A stretch of DNA of 64,000 nt from UBA7985 sp002690455. Its GTDB lineage: Bacteria > Pseudomonadota > Alphaproteobacteria > UBA7985. The position numbers and the translations under genes were made by a program. The notes under the pieces are model-generated. The model had not been told where the DNA came from and ran no database searches. It was given only the letters and a program-made list of their open reading frames with translations. This document shows, piece by piece, positions 56,461 to 64,000 of this stretch (position 1 is its first letter; each line of letters begins with the position of its first letter). The stretch lies in NCBI GenBank assembly GCA_965662775.1, contig CBFIIW010000017.1:1-64000 (forward strand), written 5' to 3'.

Positions 56461-58284
56461 TTAACCCTCTGCTTTTTCTTCCAGTGCCAGCCATTCCATT
56501 TCGGCTCTTTCAAGCTGTACTCGCAGCTCACCAATTTTAGTGGTGATGCGGGTGAACTTGTCGGGGTCGCGGCTGTAGAGCGTCGGATCGGTCAGCAGGC
56601 TCTCGCCCTTGGCGATTTGGCCTTCCAGCGCTTCCATCTCCATCGGTAGCTTTTCCAACCGGATCTGTTCGGCGTAGGTTAGGGAGGGGCGTTTGGCCGC
56701 TTTTGGTGCCTGCTTGTCCCCACCACTATTGCCACCACCACCACCACCACTGGTCTTTTTCACCTTTGGTCGGGCTGCGGCAGCCTGTTCCTTCACACGG
56801 GTCTGGTGCTGTTGTCTGGCGTCGCTGTAGCCCCCAGGATATTCAAAGACCCCGCCCCGACCGTCCAGCAGGATGGTTGAAGTTACCAGCCGGTCGATAA
56901 AGTCGCGGTCGTGGCTGACCAAAAGGACCGTACCCTCGTAGTCAGCGATCACCTCCTGCAGCAGATCGAGTGTTTCCAGATCAAGGTCGTTGGTCGGCTC
57001 GTCTAGGACCAGTAAGTTGCTGGGGTTAGCCAGACCTTTGGCCAGCGTCAACCGATTGCGCTCTCCCCCTGAGAGCGAGTCAACCGGTGCCCGCGCCACC
57101 CGCTCGCTGAACAGAAAATCGCGCATGTACGAGACGACGTGTCGGGGCTGGCCGCGCACCATGATCTGATCCCCACCAACGTCCGCGAGGTAGTCCCAGA
57201 CCGTCGTGCCAGGGCGCAGGCTGCTGCGCATCTGGTCGAGCACCAGCGGTTCAAGGTTGGTTCCACGACTAATATGTCCCTGATCGGGCTCGATGCTGCC
57301 CAGTAGCATCTTAATGAGTGTCGATTTCCCAGCGCCATTAGGCCCTATGATGCCGACCCGATCGCCGCGCAAGATGCGTGTCGAAAACGGTGCGATGATC
57401 TGGCGGCCATCGTAGGTTTTGGCGATTCCCTCTGCCTCGATCACCCGCTTTCCGGATGTGCCACTGGACGTGCTGTCCAGCTGCACCTGTCCAGGTCGGG
57501 TGACCATGGACCGGCGTTCCTGTCGCAGGCTCTCAAGCCGCCGCATCCGGCCCATATTGCGCGTGCGGCGGGCGGAGATGCCCTCACGCGACCACTGGGT
57601 TTCCTCGGCGATCAGCTTATCGAGCTTGGCCTGCTCCCGCGCTTCATCGTCCAGCAGCTTTTCCGACCACGCGTCGAAGTAACGGTAGTTCTTGGCCAGA
57701 TGCGCAACGCGTCCTCGGTCGAGCCAGGCGACCTGATCGGTCACGGTTTCCAGAAAGCGGCGGTCGTGACTAATGGTCAGGACCGCGCCGTCGTAGCGGG
57801 CAATCTCCCCTTCCAGCCATTCAATGGTATCGACGTCAAGATGGTTGGTCGGTTCATCGAGCAGCAATACATCCGGCTCCTCGGCCAGAGCCTTGGCTAG
57901 TGCGGCACGGCGCTGCTCACCCCCTGAAAGCCCGCCCGTTCCCTGTTCAGGAGGCAGGCCAAGGCTTTCGAGGAATATTCTTGCGCGATGGGGCGGGGCA
58001 TCACCACTGGTTGCATAGTCCAGTACGTCTGCATGGCGGGTCAGGTCCGGCTCCTGCGGTAGGATTCCAACCCGAGTGCCTGGCTGCTGGAAGCGTTCTC
58101 CGCTGTCGAAATCCACTTCACCGCCGAGCATTCGCAGCAGGGTCGATTTGCCGGTGCCGTTGCGCCCGACCAGACAAATTCGGTCGCGGGCGAACAGGCT
58201 CAGCGTTACCCCGGCGAACAGGGTTTTGTCCGAGTGGCGCAGAACAATATCAGAAAGGCGCAGCAATGGCGTTGGCGTCGACAT
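56461..58284 (-). CDS. ABC-F ATPase (Uup-like)
   Basis: The 607-residue soluble protein has two ATPase domains joined by a charged linker. Domain 1: ICLVGRNGTGKSTLLRMLGG and GGLSGGEQRRAALAKALAEE; domain 2: IGPNGAGKSTLIKMLLGSIE and LSGGERNRLTLAKGLANPSN, each with Walker B DEPTN(H/D)LD. A C-terminal coiled coil of about 85 residues follows a Gly-rich hinge (SGGGGGGNSGG), the layout of Uup. ABC-F proteins act on the ribosome; Uup is linked to ribosome assembly and to transposon excision rates. The Gly hinge is encoded by a CCA/TGG trinucleotide run (56732-56750). Confidence 0.93.
   Translation of the reverse strand: MSTPTPLLRLSDIVLRHSDKTLFAGVTLSLFARDRICLVGRNGTGKSTLLRMLGGEVDFDSGERFQQPGTRVGILPQEPDLTRHADVLDYATSGDAPPHRARIFLESLGLPPEQGTGGLSGGEQRRAALAKALAEEPDVLLLDEPTNHLDVDTIEWLEGEIARYDGAVLTISHDRRFLETVTDQVAWLDRGRVAHLAKNYRYFDAWSEKLLDDEAREQAKLDKLIAEETQWSREGISARRTRNMGRMRRLESLRQERRSMVTRPGQVQLDSTSSGTSGKRVIEAEGIAKTYDGRQIIAPFSTRILRGDRVGIIGPNGAGKSTLIKMLLGSIEPDQGHISRGTNLEPLVLDQMRSSLRPGTTVWDYLADVGGDQIMVRGQPRHVVSYMRDFLFSERVARAPVDSLSGGERNRLTLAKGLANPSNLLVLDEPTNDLDLETLDLLQEVIADYEGTVLLVSHDRDFIDRLVTSTILLDGRGGVFEYPGGYSDARQQHQTRVKEQAAAARPKVKKTSGGGGGGNSGGDKQAPKAAKRPSLTYAEQIRLEKLPMEMEALEGQIAKGESLLTDPTLYSRDPDKFTRITTKIGELRVQLERAEMEWLALEEKAEG
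56732..56750. repeat. Trinucleotide (CCA)6 run inside the ABC-F gene
   Basis: Six and a third CCA units on the plus strand encode the poly-Gly hinge (GGT codons on the minus strand). Such runs slip during replication, and a change of whole units would alter only hinge length, leaving the frame intact. Confidence 0.8.
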
Positions 58285-58528
58285 GGTGTCTCTGGATTTA
58301 AATGGGAACTTGGGCGTATTTCTGCCGCGGATTAGCCGGAATCGCCCGGTTTGTTACGGACTGAAACAAAACTTTACCGGTTCTTACCGTTTGCCGTGGA
58401 AGTCGTACAGACAGGAAGCGGCAGAGGGGGCAAATTGGAGCTGATACACTAAGCGCTCGGAAGGACAGCAGGGGGCTGCTGATCCGGCAAGCAGACCGAG
58501 CGTGAAACTCTAGCTGGAGATCCCGAGC

Positions 58529-59185
58529 ATGAAAAAGATTCTACTGAGTACCGCAGGTCTTGCCTTCCTCCTGACAGGCTGCGTCGCGACCGACCCATAT
58601 ACCGGTGAAACCACCCTAACCAACGCGGGCGGCGGCGGTGCACTTGGTGCTGCAGTCGGTGGTCTGGTCGGTGCTGTAACCGCTGAAGAAGGCAATCGCG
58701 GCCGCAATGCCCTTCGCGGCGCGCTGGCCGGTGGTGTCGTTGGTGCCGGGGTTGGGGCCTATATGGACTATCAGGAGCGTGAGCTGCGCAGTGCGCTCCA
58801 AGGTACGGGTGTCGAGATTGAGCGCCAGGGCGATGATCTGCGACTCGTCATGCCGTCTGAAATCACCTTTGACTTTGACAGCGCGGCAATCAAGCCATCG
58901 TTCTATGGCATTCTTACCAACGTCTCTGACGTGATGATCAACTATCCCGAAACCGTGGTTCAGATCGCCGGACACACGGATAGCGTAGGCAGCGCAGCTT
59001 ACAATCAGGGGCTCTCTGTTGAGCGCGCTGGCGCGGTCCGCAACTTCCTGGCGGGACAAGGCGTGTCCCCGGCCCGCATGTCAGCAGTGGGATTTGGCGA
59101 AAACTATCCGATCGCGTCGAACAGCACAGAGTCGGGTCGCGCCCAGAACCGCCGCGTGGAGATTGTACTGACCCCAGCGGGGTAG
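58529..59185 (+). CDS. OmpA-family lipoprotein with glycine-zipper segment (YiaD-like)
   Basis: The 218-residue product has a lipoprotein signal MKKILLSTAGLAFLLTGC (Cys18). A glycine-zipper segment follows (about residues 33-80, GGGGALGAAVGGLVGAV and ALAGGVVGAGVGAYMDYQER). The C-terminal OmpA domain is complete: EITFDFDSAAIKPSFYGILT, IAGHTDSVGSAAYNQGLSVE, RAGAVRNFLAGQGVSPARMS and GRAQNRRVEIVL. YiaD-type proteins tether the outer membrane to peptidoglycan. It is the only rightward gene in its surroundings, convergent with the repeat lipoprotein at 59447 through a strong terminator. Confidence 0.9.
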   Translation: MKKILLSTAGLAFLLTGCVATDPYTGETTLTNAGGGGALGAAVGGLVGAVTAEEGNRGRNALRGALAGGVVGAGVGAYMDYQERELRSALQGTGVEIERQGDDLRLVMPSEITFDFDSAAIKPSFYGILTNVSDVMINYPETVVQIAGHTDSVGSAAYNQGLSVERAGAVRNFLAGQGVSPARMSAVGFGENYPIASNSTESGRAQNRRVEIVLTPAG

Positions 59186-59297
59186 ATGGCCCTGTTGCTT
59201 GATAGGCTCAGATCCGGTCACGGGGGCCGGGTCTTTCCTTTTCAGCGTAACTCGACCTAGGCTGGACGGGATTGAGAAGAAAGAAAAACAAAGAAAT

Positions 59298-59327
59298 GGG
59301 GTAGTGACCACGCATGGTCGCTACCCC
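59298..59327. terminator. Bidirectional terminator hairpin
   Basis: GGGGTAGTGACCA (59298-59310) pairs with TGGTCGCTACCCC (59315-59327), 13 bp with one G-U pair and a CGCA loop. An A-rich stretch precedes it and a T-rich one follows, so it can stop transcripts from the OmpA lipoprotein gene and from the convergent repeat-protein gene. Confidence 0.9.
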
Positions 59328-59446
59328 TTATTTGGTTGTTCCGCCCGCTTTCGCGATCGGTTGTCGGCTCAGCTGCGCTGTACTGTCTTTATCCAAGTCA
59401 GCACGGGCCGGCCTTCCCACGCCGACCCGCCCCGCCGCTCAGGGTA

Positions 59447-60580
59447 TCAGAACAGCGTCACACCGAGCAGGCGCAGGGTATCCATAGTGACCCCGGTGCC
59501 AACCTGACCGTTATCGCGCTGGAAACCATCGATTGCGCGCTGTGACAGCGGGCCGAAGATGCCATCAATCGGACCGCTGTAGTATCCGGCCTGTTGCAAG
59601 GCGACCTGCATGCGGCTGACGAGGTCCGGCGTGGTGTTGGTCTCACACAGGATCGAGCGCCATTCGGTCCGTGCCGGGTCGACCACAACCTCGCGGGTAA
59701 TGGTGTCAAAGACTGGCGGTATTTCGATGATTTCTTCGCGCGCCGGGACAACTTCGACGCGGCGGGTGACGAAGGTGGTTTCCGCAGGGATCACGCGCTC
59801 TTCGATCCGCGCAGGCTGATCAACAACTTCCCGCTGCACGATCTCAGTGATGGCGGGAATGATTTCCTCACGCGTGGAAGCAGGTTGGATCATCACGGTA
59901 CGCTCAACTTGCTTCGTGACAGCGGGCTCGGTCACCAGACACAAGATCTCACCGGTGGCTTCGTCGATCTTCTGGATTGGACCGGTTCCGGGCTTCCATA
60001 CGGTGCGCTCAGGCACGACCACCACTTCCTCGATCACAGTGTCGTAGATTGGATCAATCGGAATGAGGCGCCGCGCCGCCGGGCGGACGACGATTTCTTC
60101 CTGCACAGTGATGAAGGTTGCGGGCACAGAAACCAGCTCAGTCGTTGCCTCGCGGACAATCACTTCTTCCTGCACGTCACCGAACTGTGCGGGAATGATC
60201 CGCACTTCCTGACGGGCAGGCTGAACCATAATTTGCTCTTCGACCGTCTGGGTCACGGCTGCCAGGGCAATGCGGGCATAGCATTCACCGGGAAGCGGAT
60301 TGGGCGGAAAAGCACCGTCGGCCATCCCTTGAGAGGCGAAGGCCGCGCTGCTGCTGGACACAAAGCTTTGCGCGAAGGACGCGTTCTGGATCGAACCGCC
60401 TGAAAATCCGCCGCCAAAATCTGTTGAGGTTGTTGTCACGGTTGTTGATGCATCAAGCGCACCGCTGCCGGTTGTCGTGGTCAGGGTCGTACCCAGGTTC
60501 TCCTGATCGACAGCTTCGCATCCGGTGAGGACGAGCGCCACAAGGCCAGCTAGTGCAGTATTTCTCATGGTAGGGTTCAT
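59447..60580 (-). CDS. Repeat lipoprotein with C-terminal peptidoglycan-binding domain
   Basis: From the ATG at 60580 (GAGG 9 bases upstream) the 377-residue product starts with a lipoprotein signal ending LVALVLTGC (Cys21). A Thr/Ser/Gly-rich linker reaches residue 97. Residues 98-312 consist of two similar blocks of about 105-110 residues; each begins with GE and a Cys (Cys100, Cys214), contains four units of about 23 residues with the pattern VxEEVVVxPAxxExxxIPA, and closes with a Trp (RTVWKPG, RTEWRSI). The end is a peptidoglycan-binding domain: VALQQAGYYSGPIDGIFGPL and SQRAIDGFQRDNGQVGTG. It is likely a surface or periplasmic tether. I recognise only the last domain; the repeats are not assigned to a named family. 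Confidence 0.8.
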   Translation of the reverse strand: MNPTMRNTALAGLVALVLTGCEAVDQENLGTTLTTTTGSGALDASTTVTTTSTDFGGGFSGGSIQNASFAQSFVSSSSAAFASQGMADGAFPPNPLPGECYARIALAAVTQTVEEQIMVQPARQEVRIIPAQFGDVQEEVIVREATTELVSVPATFITVQEEIVVRPAARRLIPIDPIYDTVIEEVVVVPERTVWKPGTGPIQKIDEATGEILCLVTEPAVTKQVERTVMIQPASTREEIIPAITEIVQREVVDQPARIEERVIPAETTFVTRRVEVVPAREEIIEIPPVFDTITREVVVDPARTEWRSILCETNTTPDLVSRMQVALQQAGYYSGPIDGIFGPLSQRAIDGFQRDNGQVGTGVTMDTLRLLGVTLF

Positions 60581-60851
60581 CGCACGGAACCTCGTCTTCT
60601 TGCGTTTATGTTGAGACCATTGCTGCTTTATCGCCCATCTTCCAGGTACCCGTCGCACACCCTTGAGATGTCAATTTTCACCCGATCTCGTTATCTGCAA
60701 TGTTTTAACCCGCCTCTTGGCCTCTGAGTCAATTGCACCAGCCTTCACATCTCAGAGCACAGGGGGACGACAACAGAATTGTTGTTTTATGGTCACGACG
60801 AGCCATGGATACGGGTGCCACTTTGCAAAATGGCGATCAGATTATGGCGTT

Positions 60852-61586
60852 TTAGGGCTGATCCAGGGAGTAACCCACTTCCCGGACAGTACGAATCACA
60901 TCCGACTCGCCGGTTTCATTAAGAACCTTGCGCAGTCGCCTAATGTGTACATCGACCGTTCGGTCTTCGATATCCTTCTCCCGCCCCCAGACGGCATCGA
61001 TCAACTGCTCACGCGAGAACACCCGTCCCGGGAACTGCAGAAAGTGGCGCAGCAGCCGGTATTCCGTGGGTGCAAGCTCTACCACGCGGTCACCACGGGT
61101 CACGCGGTGACTGCTTTGGTCCATGGTGATAGTGCCAAAGGTCAGCATCTCCCGCAGACGCGCAGGCTGCGCGCGCCGGATTACGGCTCGCAGGCGCGCC
61201 AGCAACTCCTGCGGGCTGAAAGGCTTGGTCAGATAATCGTCGGCCCCCATGTCGAGCCCGCGCAGCGTGTCCTGCTCTTCGCCACGGGCGGTGAGCATAA
61301 TGATAGGCACTTCGCTGGTCTCCGGCGCGCGCCGCAACTGACGGCAGACTTCCAGCCCAGAGCGTAGGGGCAACATCCAGTCGAGTAGGATCGCGTTGGG
61401 TTCAAGGGAGCGGGCAAGGTCGACAGCCTCTTCGCCGTCACGAGCGATTGCCGTCTTGTAACCCACATTGCGAAGATTGTAGTCCAACAGGGTGATAATC
61501 GCTTCTTCGTCTTCGACGATTAGCACCAACGGTGTTTCCTCGGACGGGGCATAAGGCATAGACTGAGCCTCAAAGGGATCGCTCAT
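60852..61586 (-). CDS. phoB: Phosphate regulon response regulator PhoB
   Basis: The receiver domain (LVLIVEDEEAIITLLDYNLR, ILLDWMLPLRSGLEVCRQLR, PIIMLTARGEEQDTLRGLDM, GADDYLTKPFSPQELLARLR) and the OmpR-type winged helix (VELAPTEYRLLRHFLQFPGR, REQLIDAVWGREKDIEDRTV, DVHIRRLRKVL) are complete. The ATG at 61586 gives 244 residues; 61601 and 61559 are alternatives. It activates genes under phosphate limitation after phosphorylation by PhoR. It directly follows pstB on the same strand, where phoU normally lies. No phoR is seen in the window. Confidence 0.95.
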   Translation of the reverse strand: MSDPFEAQSMPYAPSEETPLVLIVEDEEAIITLLDYNLRNVGYKTAIARDGEEAVDLARSLEPNAILLDWMLPLRSGLEVCRQLRRAPETSEVPIIMLTARGEEQDTLRGLDMGADDYLTKPFSPQELLARLRAVIRRAQPARLREMLTFGTITMDQSSHRVTRGDRVVELAPTEYRLLRHFLQFPGRVFSREQLIDAVWGREKDIEDRTVDVHIRRLRKVLNETGESDVIRTVREVGYSLDQP

Positions 61587-61620
61587 TGTTCCAACCTGCA
61601 TAGCACTTTTCTGCTCTAAC

Positions 61621-62388
61621 TTAGCCAAATGAACCAGCGACGTAATCCTTGGTGCGCTGATCCTTAGGTTTGTTGAATAGATCATTGGTCGACTGCACTT
61701 CTACGAGATCGCCAAGGTGGAAAAAGGCGGTTGTCCCTGCAACCCGCTGGGCCTGTTGCATGTTATGCGTGACGATGACGATGGCGTATTCGCGTGCGAG
61801 TTCCAGGATCAGTTCCTCGATGATGCTCGTGGCGATTGGGTCTAGCGCCGAGCACGGCTCATCCATCAGAATGACTTCCGGCGAGACGGCGACAGCGCGG
61901 GCAATGCAGAGGCGTTGCTGCTGCCCGCCAGATAGGCCGAGGGCTTCAGAGTCGAGGCGGTCGTATACTTCATCCCACAAACCCGCGGCCCGCAGCGCGT
62001 TCTCAACAATCGCGTCCAGCTCTCCGATTGTGCGCGCCATACCATGCAGGCGAGGGCCATAGGCCACGTTGTCATAGATCGACTTCGGGAAGGGGTTTGG
62101 CTTCTGAAATACCATTCCCACGCGCTGGCGCAGCAGGTTGGCATCCATGCCTTCGCCATAGATATCTTCGCCTTCAAGCAGGATCGTACCCTCGACCCGG
62201 GCGATGTCGATAGTGTCGTTCATCCGGTTGAGGCAGCGCAGAAACGTTGACTTGCCGCAACCCGATGGTCCGATCAGTGCGGTGACATGGCGGTTTGGTA
62301 CGTCGAGCGAGACACTCTTGAGTGCGTGGTCACCCCCATAGAAGACATTGACATTTCGGGCCTGCATGCGGAGATCGGTTTGAGACAT
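61621..62388 (-). CDS. pstB: Phosphate ABC transporter ATP-binding protein
   Basis: The 255-residue ATPase has LIGPSGCGKSTFLRCLNRMN (Walker A), VGMVFQKPNPFPKSIYDNVA (Q-loop, with the PstB-specific KPNPFP), LGLSGGQQQRLCIARAVAVS (signature) and LMDEPCSALDPIATSIIEEL (Walker B). The N-terminal MSQTDLRMQARNVNVFYGGD fits the family. It energises PstAC-mediated phosphate uptake. It lies 14 bases after pstA, and about 20-35 bases before phoB. Confidence 0.98.
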   Translation of the reverse strand: MSQTDLRMQARNVNVFYGGDHALKSVSLDVPNRHVTALIGPSGCGKSTFLRCLNRMNDTIDIARVEGTILLEGEDIYGEGMDANLLRQRVGMVFQKPNPFPKSIYDNVAYGPRLHGMARTIGELDAIVENALRAAGLWDEVYDRLDSEALGLSGGQQQRLCIARAVAVSPEVILMDEPCSALDPIATSIIEELILELAREYAIVIVTHNMQQAQRVAGTTAFFHLGDLVEVQSTNDLFNKPKDQRTKDYVAGSFG

Positions 62389-62402
62389 GGCAGCGGACTT
62401 CT

Positions 62403-63917
62403 CTAGTTGGATCGCTCAAAGCGCGCGCGGATGAAGGTCGCTAGCGCATTCATGGAAATGACAAGTGCGAGTAGGCAGACAATGCCTGCTGCGGTCTTGT
62501 TCTGGAACAGTGGGTCGTCATCGGCCGCCCACTGGTAGATTTGTGACGGCATGGCCACGCCCTTTGACATCAGGCAACCGGCGCCAGCTTCGCAAACGTC
62601 TTTGATAAAAGCGTTCATGCCGACCATCAGCAGCGGCGCGGTCTCCCCTGCGGCCTGAGCCAGACCAATGATCACGCCCGAGGCGATCCCGGGCAGAGCG
62701 GCGGGAAGCACGTGCTGGAAAACCGCCTGCTGGCGCGAGGCGCCCATGCCCAACGCAGCCTGTTCGTAGCTCGGGGGAACAGCCCCAATGGCCGCTCGCG
62801 CTGCAATGATTACGGTCGGCAGTGTCATGAACGATAGCACTGTGCCGCCGACGATCGGGAAGCCCCTTGAGCCTGGGAAAAGCCACTGGATGATGACGGC
62901 CGCGCCCAAAATACCAAAGATGATCGATGGCACAGCAGCGAGGTTGTTGATGTTGATTTCCATAAAGTCGGTGAACTGGTTACGCGGCGCAAACTTCTCC
63001 AGATACACGGCAGCCAGCACCCCAACGGGCACGGAAAGGATCACCACCACCAACAGCATCAGGAAGGTGCCTTGCGCTGCCGCAGCAATCCCGGCGCGCT
63101 CAGGTTGGGTCGAAGAGGCAGAGCCGAAAAAGCCGGGTCGACGTTCGAGGATGGTCCAGCCGAGCAAATCAAGCCTTGGCGTGCCGAGGTAGGGGCGAAT
63201 GCTGACCTGCCCACCGTCTCGCCATGCCTTAAGCACGCTCAGACCATTTTCGTCGATGGACTCCTTGAGCAGGATCCAGTTTTCAGAGTCGACGTTACGT
63301 TGCGTCTGTCGCTTCATGTCTTTGAACAGAACGTCAGCGTCACCGGAGGCCAGTGCCACAATGGAGACAGTCTCACCCAGCCTGTACTCGCCAGAAATGA
63401 GGCGGTCGCGGATGAGCAGCAGGGTTCCAGTGCTGATCATCCCAGCGGTCTGGGAAATCGCCTTCTTCCGTGCTCTGTCGCCTTCGTAACCGGTGAACTC
63501 ACTGCCGTGATCCTGGTCGATCATGGCCTCTATCATCTTCTTATAGGCCGCCGTTCGCAGCACTTTGCGCGAGGCGGATTTGGCGTCACGCGCGCTCGGC
63601 GTGATATCGGCAGCCCACAGATCCTCGGCAATACCGACCGAGGCCTGATACTGCGCGAGGTCTTCGGGATCGACGATACTGGCGTCCAGTGGCACTTCGA
63701 TTGTGACGAAGGATTGGACGAAGCCGTTGTAGGACTTTTTGAACACCGAAAACATCAGCGCGATGAGGAACAGTGCGGCGAGCCCTAGTGCTGCCAGGCC
63801 CAGGGTGCGGAAAACCAGCTCCCCGCGGCGACGTGCGGCCCGACGGCGGGCAGCCGCGTCAGACATGTGCGGACTGGTCGTTGGCTGGTGAGTTCCGATG
63901 GTGGCCGTCTCATTCAT
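62403..63917 (-). CDS. pstA: Phosphate ABC transporter permease PstA, long form
   Basis: The 504-residue product is much longer than E. coli PstA (296). After a basic N-terminus and a first membrane helix (TLGLAALGLAALFLIALMFS) comes a hydrophilic segment of more than 200 residues, of the type called DUF3333 in alphaproteobacterial PstA proteins, and then the classical permease core with five more helices: QGTFLMLLVVVILSVPVGVL, NLAAVPSIIFGILGAAVIIQ, YEQAALGMGASRQQAVFQHV and the terminal VCLLALVISMNALATFIRAR. The extra part probably protrudes into the periplasm. Its ATG overlaps the pstC stop by one base (TGATG). Confidence 0.93.
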   Translation of the reverse strand: MNETATIGTHQPTTSPHMSDAAARRRAARRRGELVFRTLGLAALGLAALFLIALMFSVFKKSYNGFVQSFVTIEVPLDASIVDPEDLAQYQASVGIAEDLWAADITPSARDAKSASRKVLRTAAYKKMIEAMIDQDHGSEFTGYEGDRARKKAISQTAGMISTGTLLLIRDRLISGEYRLGETVSIVALASGDADVLFKDMKRQTQRNVDSENWILLKESIDENGLSVLKAWRDGGQVSIRPYLGTPRLDLLGWTILERRPGFFGSASSTQPERAGIAAAAQGTFLMLLVVVILSVPVGVLAAVYLEKFAPRNQFTDFMEININNLAAVPSIIFGILGAAVIIQWLFPGSRGFPIVGGTVLSFMTLPTVIIAARAAIGAVPPSYEQAALGMGASRQQAVFQHVLPAALPGIASGVIIGLAQAAGETAPLLMVGMNAFIKDVCEAGAGCLMSKGVAMPSQIYQWAADDDPLFQNKTAAGIVCLLALVISMNALATFIRARFERSN

Positions 63918-64000
63918 CAGCTGTACCTCTGGCGGTATCGTCGTACGACCTGAATCGCGGCCAGGTTCAGCAAGAGGGTCGAGACAAACAGCACGAGACC
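63917..64000 (-). CDS. pstC: Phosphate ABC transporter permease PstC, C-terminal end (partial)
   Basis: The frame entering from the window edge reads GLVLFVSTLLLNLAAIQVVR, then RYRQRYS and a TGA stop that overlaps the pstA start by one base. A hydrophobic last helix followed by a short basic tail, directly upstream of pstA, is what the PstC C-terminus looks like. Only 27 residues lie in the window, so the assignment rests mainly on position in the pstC-pstA-pstB order. Confidence 0.85.
   Translation of the reverse strand, partial: GLVLFVSTLLLNLAAIQVVRRYRQRYS

Noticed and set aside
59594..60403. A 269-codon plus-strand frame opposite the repeat lipoprotein
   Set aside because: It is the antisense shadow of the repeat gene, rich in His, Asp and Gly, without signals.

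Overview
The window looks like chromosomal DNA of a free-living, probably marine or aquatic alphaproteobacterium. Lineage evidence: small families I know mainly from Alphaproteobacteria (DUF1491 beside prfC; DUF2155 beside aat; a DUF455 ferritin-like protein between bcp and an aminotransferase), the order aroQ-accB-accC-aat-DUF2155, acidic C-terminal tails on L3 and L22, and a PstA with a long periplasmic segment. The affiliation (Rhodospirillales- or SAR116-like) is inference. There is no CRISPR array, no intact insertion sequence and no prophage. One likely integrase remnant lies just behind a tRNA gene.

Layout. 1-13.3 kb is mixed metabolic and transport DNA: a MarR-type regulator divergent from a small membrane protein across paired operators; a hydrolase/flavin-monooxygenase pair divergent from a LysR-type gene; a GNAT gene overlapping a small helical protein; an orphan, well-expressed amino-acid binding protein; an IMPACT-family protein; a DMT transporter; a second LysR-type gene; a lipoprotein aminopeptidase; an HD phosphohydrolase and a CPA1 antiporter. 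13.4-17.2 kb holds tRNA-Thr, the integrase remnant, a porin with an unusual cysteine-bounded insert, two small secreted proteins and tRNA-Met. mnmA follows on the minus strand.

18.9-29.0 kb is the str and S10 block: rpsL-rpsG-fusA-tuf, then rpsJ-rplC-rplD-rplW-rplB-rpsS-rplV-rpsC-rplP-rpmC-rpsQ. It stops at a terminator after rpsQ, so the usual spc genes (rplN onwards) are not contiguous. 29.1-40.8 kb carries a large AsmA-like protein, bcp, DUF455, an aminotransferase, a DsbA-like protein, aroQ-accB-accC, aat and DUF2155. 41.0-44.5 kb is a tight set of cysE, a cysteine desulfurase and a tungstate transporter lacking its ATPase gene. 44.6-52.2 kb has a DEAD-box helicase that overlaps yaaA antisense, an inositol-phosphatase-family gene, thymidine kinase, an L,D-transpeptidase, a DM13-like membrane protein and SelO.

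52.1-64 kb is mostly minus strand: a coiled-coil OmpA-domain protein, DUF1491-prfC, an ABC-F ATPase, an OmpA-type lipoprotein (plus strand), a lipoprotein built of repeated 'VxPA' units with a peptidoglycan-binding domain, and the phosphate system pstC(partial)-pstA-pstB-phoB, which lacks phoU at its usual place. Several genes are about cell-envelope maintenance (L,D-transpeptidase, both OmpA-domain proteins, the repeat lipoprotein, the AsmA-like protein). The gene layout is compact, with many 1-4 base overlaps and two long convergent overlaps.
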